64,000 nt of DNA from Stentor coeruleus (taxonomy: Eukaryota > Ciliophora > Heterotrichea > Heterotrichida > Stentoridae), in NCBI GenBank assembly GCA_001970955.1, contig MPUH01000203.1, forward strand, positions 18,916 through 82,915. The letters run 5' to 3'. Position numbers and translations under genes: made by a program. The notes beneath the pieces were generated by a model that saw only the letters and a list, made by a program, of their open reading frames with translations, did no database searches and was not told where the DNA came from. Positions within the stretch are counted from its first letter, which is position 1. Each line of letters starts with the position of its first letter. Positions 61,330 through 64,000 of the stretch are shown piece by piece.

Positions 61330-62445
61330 TCAAAGGATTCATATTTTGGAATATTAACTGATAAATCGAGAAAACTATATGGGAAAGCAATAGCAGCCCT
61401 GCACGAGAAAAATATTATAAAATGCACCTATGCACACAAAGAATTCAAAAAAGAATTTAGGAATCTTAAACGTAGAACAGCTATAGAGAGAAGAATAAAT
61501 AGAGAAAGTATGTCAACAAATGATATATGGAAAATCTATAAAGGCATTAAAAGAAGTAAATCAACTCAGAAACTGCTTTTCACAGAGAAGGAATGCAATG
61601 AAATAAAAAAATGGTGGGAATGCACGTATTTTGCTGAAGATTCTCGGATTGAAATCGACATTTCAAACACTAATCAAGCGGAAATTAGCCTAGAAGAAAT
61701 TGAAAATCATATAAAACTAATAGGAAACAATAAGGCAACAGGCCCTGATGGTATTCCAGGTGAACGTAAACTTATTAAATACGGAGGAAAAGTAATGAAC
61801 GAAGTATTAGCATATTTCCTAAATCAAATATGGAAACTAAATCGCATCCCCAATGAACTCAAGCAAGCATATATAGTATGACGGCCAATAAAACCTAAAA
61901 CTGATCAACACATGAGGCCAATAACACTTTTAAACTCGATCTACAAACTACTTGATAAAATTATTACTACAAGATTAATTAAGGACTGTGAGACCAAGAC
62001 GATACTAAACGAGGCCCAGGGAGGTTTTATTAAAAAAAGAAGTTGCTCCAGTCAAATATTCGCACTAGAAACTATCATAGACTATCAAATTAGCTTAGAA
62101 AAGCCAACCATCTGCACCTTCATTGATTTGAGAAAAGCTTTTGACTCAGTAAATCGAAAGCTCCTTTTCAACACCATGAAGATCAGAAATGTAGACCCAA
62201 AATTAATATCCATTATTCAAGAAATGTATAGAGATGAAAAAAGTGCCATTTTGCTAAATGGAGAACCAAGCGAACCAATAAATATCTTAAAAGGTGTGAG
62301 ACAAGGAGGTTGCTCGTCTCTGATTTGTTTCAACATAATCCCGAACGAACTAGCAAAAGCTATCGAAGCAAGCGAATGCGGAGTAAAACTACCAAATGGG
62401 CAAAAAATAGGAATACTTCTTTATGCAGATGACATAGTCACTTAA
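61330..62445 (+). pseudogene. Non-LTR (LINE-type) reverse transcriptase relic
   Basis: One frame is open from about 61330 to a TGA at 61879-61881 and, after it, to a TAA at 62443-62445. It shows the non-LTR RT order: NNKATGPDGIPGE, MRPITLLNSIYKLLDKI, EAQGGFIKKRSCSSQI, TFIDLRKAFDSVN (first catalytic Asp), GVRQGGCSSLICFN and LLYADDIV (catalytic YADD). It stops just after YADD, so the thumb and C-terminal domains are missing, and no intact endonuclease is visible upstream. A VIYAPKC fragment near 61300 could be a remnant of it. The element is truncated and inactive. Confidence 0.85.
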
Positions 62446-62640
62446 AACTAAAAAACTAAAGAAAAAATTGGCTATTATCAGAGCATTTGAATAGCATTAT
62501 TGCTGCTTTGATAATAGTTATAATCTATATCCTTGCATATTTTTGGAGAAGCAACTGAGGAAGTAGAGACTAGAGAAATATTCAAGAGTTTTAAAATCTA
62601 ATCAAAGATTTTGTTAATATTTGATTAAAAATGGGTTAAA

Positions 62641-63727
62641 GAGTGTCCAGCGATATAAGTGTTTTATTGTAAATATTGAGATTTTGATGCAGAATGGGAA
62701 TGCCATAGCAATCAGACTTTCATGTGCTCAAATCACATACAAAATCATGTACTAGAAGGATGCCTACAAAATATACTAAAACTAGAAATGCCTATCCTTC
62801 CAGATTTAGCAGAAATAATATATAAAGAAGTCAAAAATCGTATTCAAGGACTTGAAAAATGCTCAGACTTCATCAACGAATTAATAAGCAATGCTTTAAG
62901 CAGCATAATAGCAAATCATTGCAAAGCTCTGAAAAATATCCAAGATTTAATCAAAGAATACGAATTACTTTTAAAAAAAGCTAAAAAACTTGACTTATCA
63001 ATGTCTAAAGCTCAAAGCTTCACCAGCATATCTCTTATTTTCTCTCAAATCAACCCAATTGAAGAGCTTTTGCACATAGAAGAGTGGTACATTAACCTAC
63101 TTGCAAGAGCATGGATTGGTAGTAATTGATGGTAAAATTATATCATATGAAAAAGCAGCTAAAGTTTCAACCACTTCACCACAAACCCCAAAGCCGTCAA
63201 CCACAATAAAAAATGTAGAACAATCACTTAATAAGTCCAACTCATCTAAAAATTCGGAAAAATTCAATGATTTAATCTTCTTACCTAGTAATCCTCATCA
63301 AAGTAAATCTTCAGTAAAAACTATCGCTGATGAAAAAATTAAACAAGAAACTCCATGTTCTTCTATAGGAAAAGATTTTTGGCAATGTAAATGTTCACAT
63401 TATAATCCAAATGTTTATGTGTTTTGTGAAGAATGCTTTCTGCAAAAAGTTGAAAATCTTAAATGGACTTGTAATAATTGCTCAAGTGTTAATTTAAATA
63501 TCATTGCTAATGGGTGTTGTTATTGTGGATTTTCACCTTTGAATCATGAAAATAACTGGGTTTGTTTAAGATGTAAAACTAAGGTTGGTGGCAAATTTGA
63601 TATTTGCCACAAGTGCGGATATCCAAATACTCAAATATATCAAATGGATAATTGGGTTTGTAAAAGTTGTGGAGTAGAAAACCAGATTCATAATGTTGTT
63701 TGCAGTAATTGCAAGGATAAAAGATAA
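62641..63727 (+). pseudogene. B-box-like / RanBP2-type zinc-finger gene with an in-frame TGA and a frameshift
   Basis: Coding sequence starts near 62659 without a clear ATG: FYCKY, TGA, then DFDAEWECHSN and FMCSNHIQNH. That pattern is a B-box-like finger (C-x2-C-x7-C-x7-C-x2-H-x3-H) in which the TGA (62677-62679) occupies the second Cys. A helical region of about 120 residues follows to 63129. The frame then moves by one base: the frame containing GLVVIDGKIISYEKAAK (from 63101) encodes a Ser/Thr linker and four W-x-C-x2-C...C-x2-C RanBP2-type fingers ending at 63725-63727. No 15/16-nt intron explains the shift. It could be a pseudogene, a sequencing error, or a gene with unrecognised introns. 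The fingers suggest ubiquitin or RNA binding. Confidence 0.6.
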
Positions 63728-64000
63728 AAGGGTTAAAGTTTTGATAAGAATTGTAATGATATTAAAATTTAAGCCTTCACATGAAAATATTGGAGTTGTT
63801 TATATTGTAGTTAGGTATTTATTGAGAAAAAATTGACTATTAAAGGTAATAATTTTTATTTAAGAAGAGCTAGATAAGTTATTAATAATTATATTTATAG
63901 AGAATGGAAACATATGTTACTATTTTCTTATAATATAACTTGGTATAATTTAAAGAATATATTAGAAGGGTATCAAAAATACAGCATATCTAAAGGGAGA
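63728..64000. other. Trailing intergenic DNA
   Basis: AT-rich sequence to the window edge, with no gene recognised. Confidence 0.5.

Noticed and set aside
62472-62517. 9-bp inverted repeat (CTATTATCA / TGATAATAG) just after the RT relic as transposon termini
   Set aside because: Short, AT-rich, 28-base loop; easily chance.
1-64000. Blepharisma-type code (TGA = Trp) or a UAR = Gln code for the whole window
   Set aside because: Long intact genes contain no internal TGA, TAA or TAG, Trp is TGG, and TAA, TAG and TGA (for example at 47044-47046) all end intact genes.
1-64000. tRNA, rRNA, riboswitch or CRISPR features
   Set aside because: No tRNA T-loop, rRNA-like block or regularly spaced identical repeats were seen on reading both strands; a covariance-model search would be decisive.

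Overview
The window is a piece of nuclear genome from a heterotrich ciliate, most like Stentor. The DNA is AT-rich and the genes are short and closely packed. The standard genetic code is used: TAA, TAG and TGA all end intact genes, and Trp is TGG. Wherever a reading frame has to be joined, the joint is a 15- or 16-nt GT...AG intron, for example at 43605-43619, 48580-48594, 53090-53104, 57986-58000 and 25587-25601. No bacterial-style operons, tRNAs, rRNAs or CRISPR arrays were seen.

Layout. 1-5420: an edge-truncated gene, a small zinc-finger (B-box-like) gene whose 3' half is a chain of about 30 minimal introns, a short unknown gene, a GSKIP-domain gene and two coiled-coil genes. 5421-8532: a small broken gene, then gene-poor DNA with a decayed Merlin/ISXO2-type transposase. 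8533-24056: a kelch membrane protein, a four-span coiled-coil/EF-hand protein, a cGMP-dependent-type protein kinase, CSN6 and a PLAC8 protein. 24782-30306: a possibly prenylated unknown protein, a calpain-like pseudoprotease, an ankyrin gene, a second and damaged intron array, and a basic unknown protein. 30336-47046: a shortened U2AF large subunit, protein disulfide isomerase, a Ser/Thr kinase, UDP-GlcNAc pyrophosphorylase, a helicase-less Dicer-like RNase III, a GAF protein, a polyprenyl diphosphate synthase, a P-type ATPase lacking its phosphorylated Asp, and a NUDT19-like Nudix hydrolase. 47104-55762: two tandem paralogous TmcB-like PAS membrane proteins. 57521-58174: a tesmin/TSO1-type CXC protein. 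58175-62445: gene-poor DNA with a broken coiled-coil ORF and a non-LTR reverse-transcriptase relic. 62641-63727: a damaged zinc-finger gene.

The outstanding observation is at 900-1427. Thirty 15- or 16-nt introns (29 GT-AG, one GC-AG) are separated by exons of exactly 3 nt, or by nothing. Removing them all leaves one open frame that continues the upstream exon and runs to a stop at 1531. A second array at 29229-29345 on the other strand has the same architecture, and its 3' exon encodes a related C-terminus. The same window holds a U2AF2 homologue that appears to lack RRM2, a domain that reads polypyrimidine tracts. That fits introns too short to carry such a tract.

Cautions. Three short direct duplications of 64-71 bp, two of them joined by an N, look like assembly overlaps rather than biology, and they damage the apparent reading frames of the genes they fall in. 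Several intergenic stretches look like decayed coding sequence whose stops sit mostly where Gln codons would fit.
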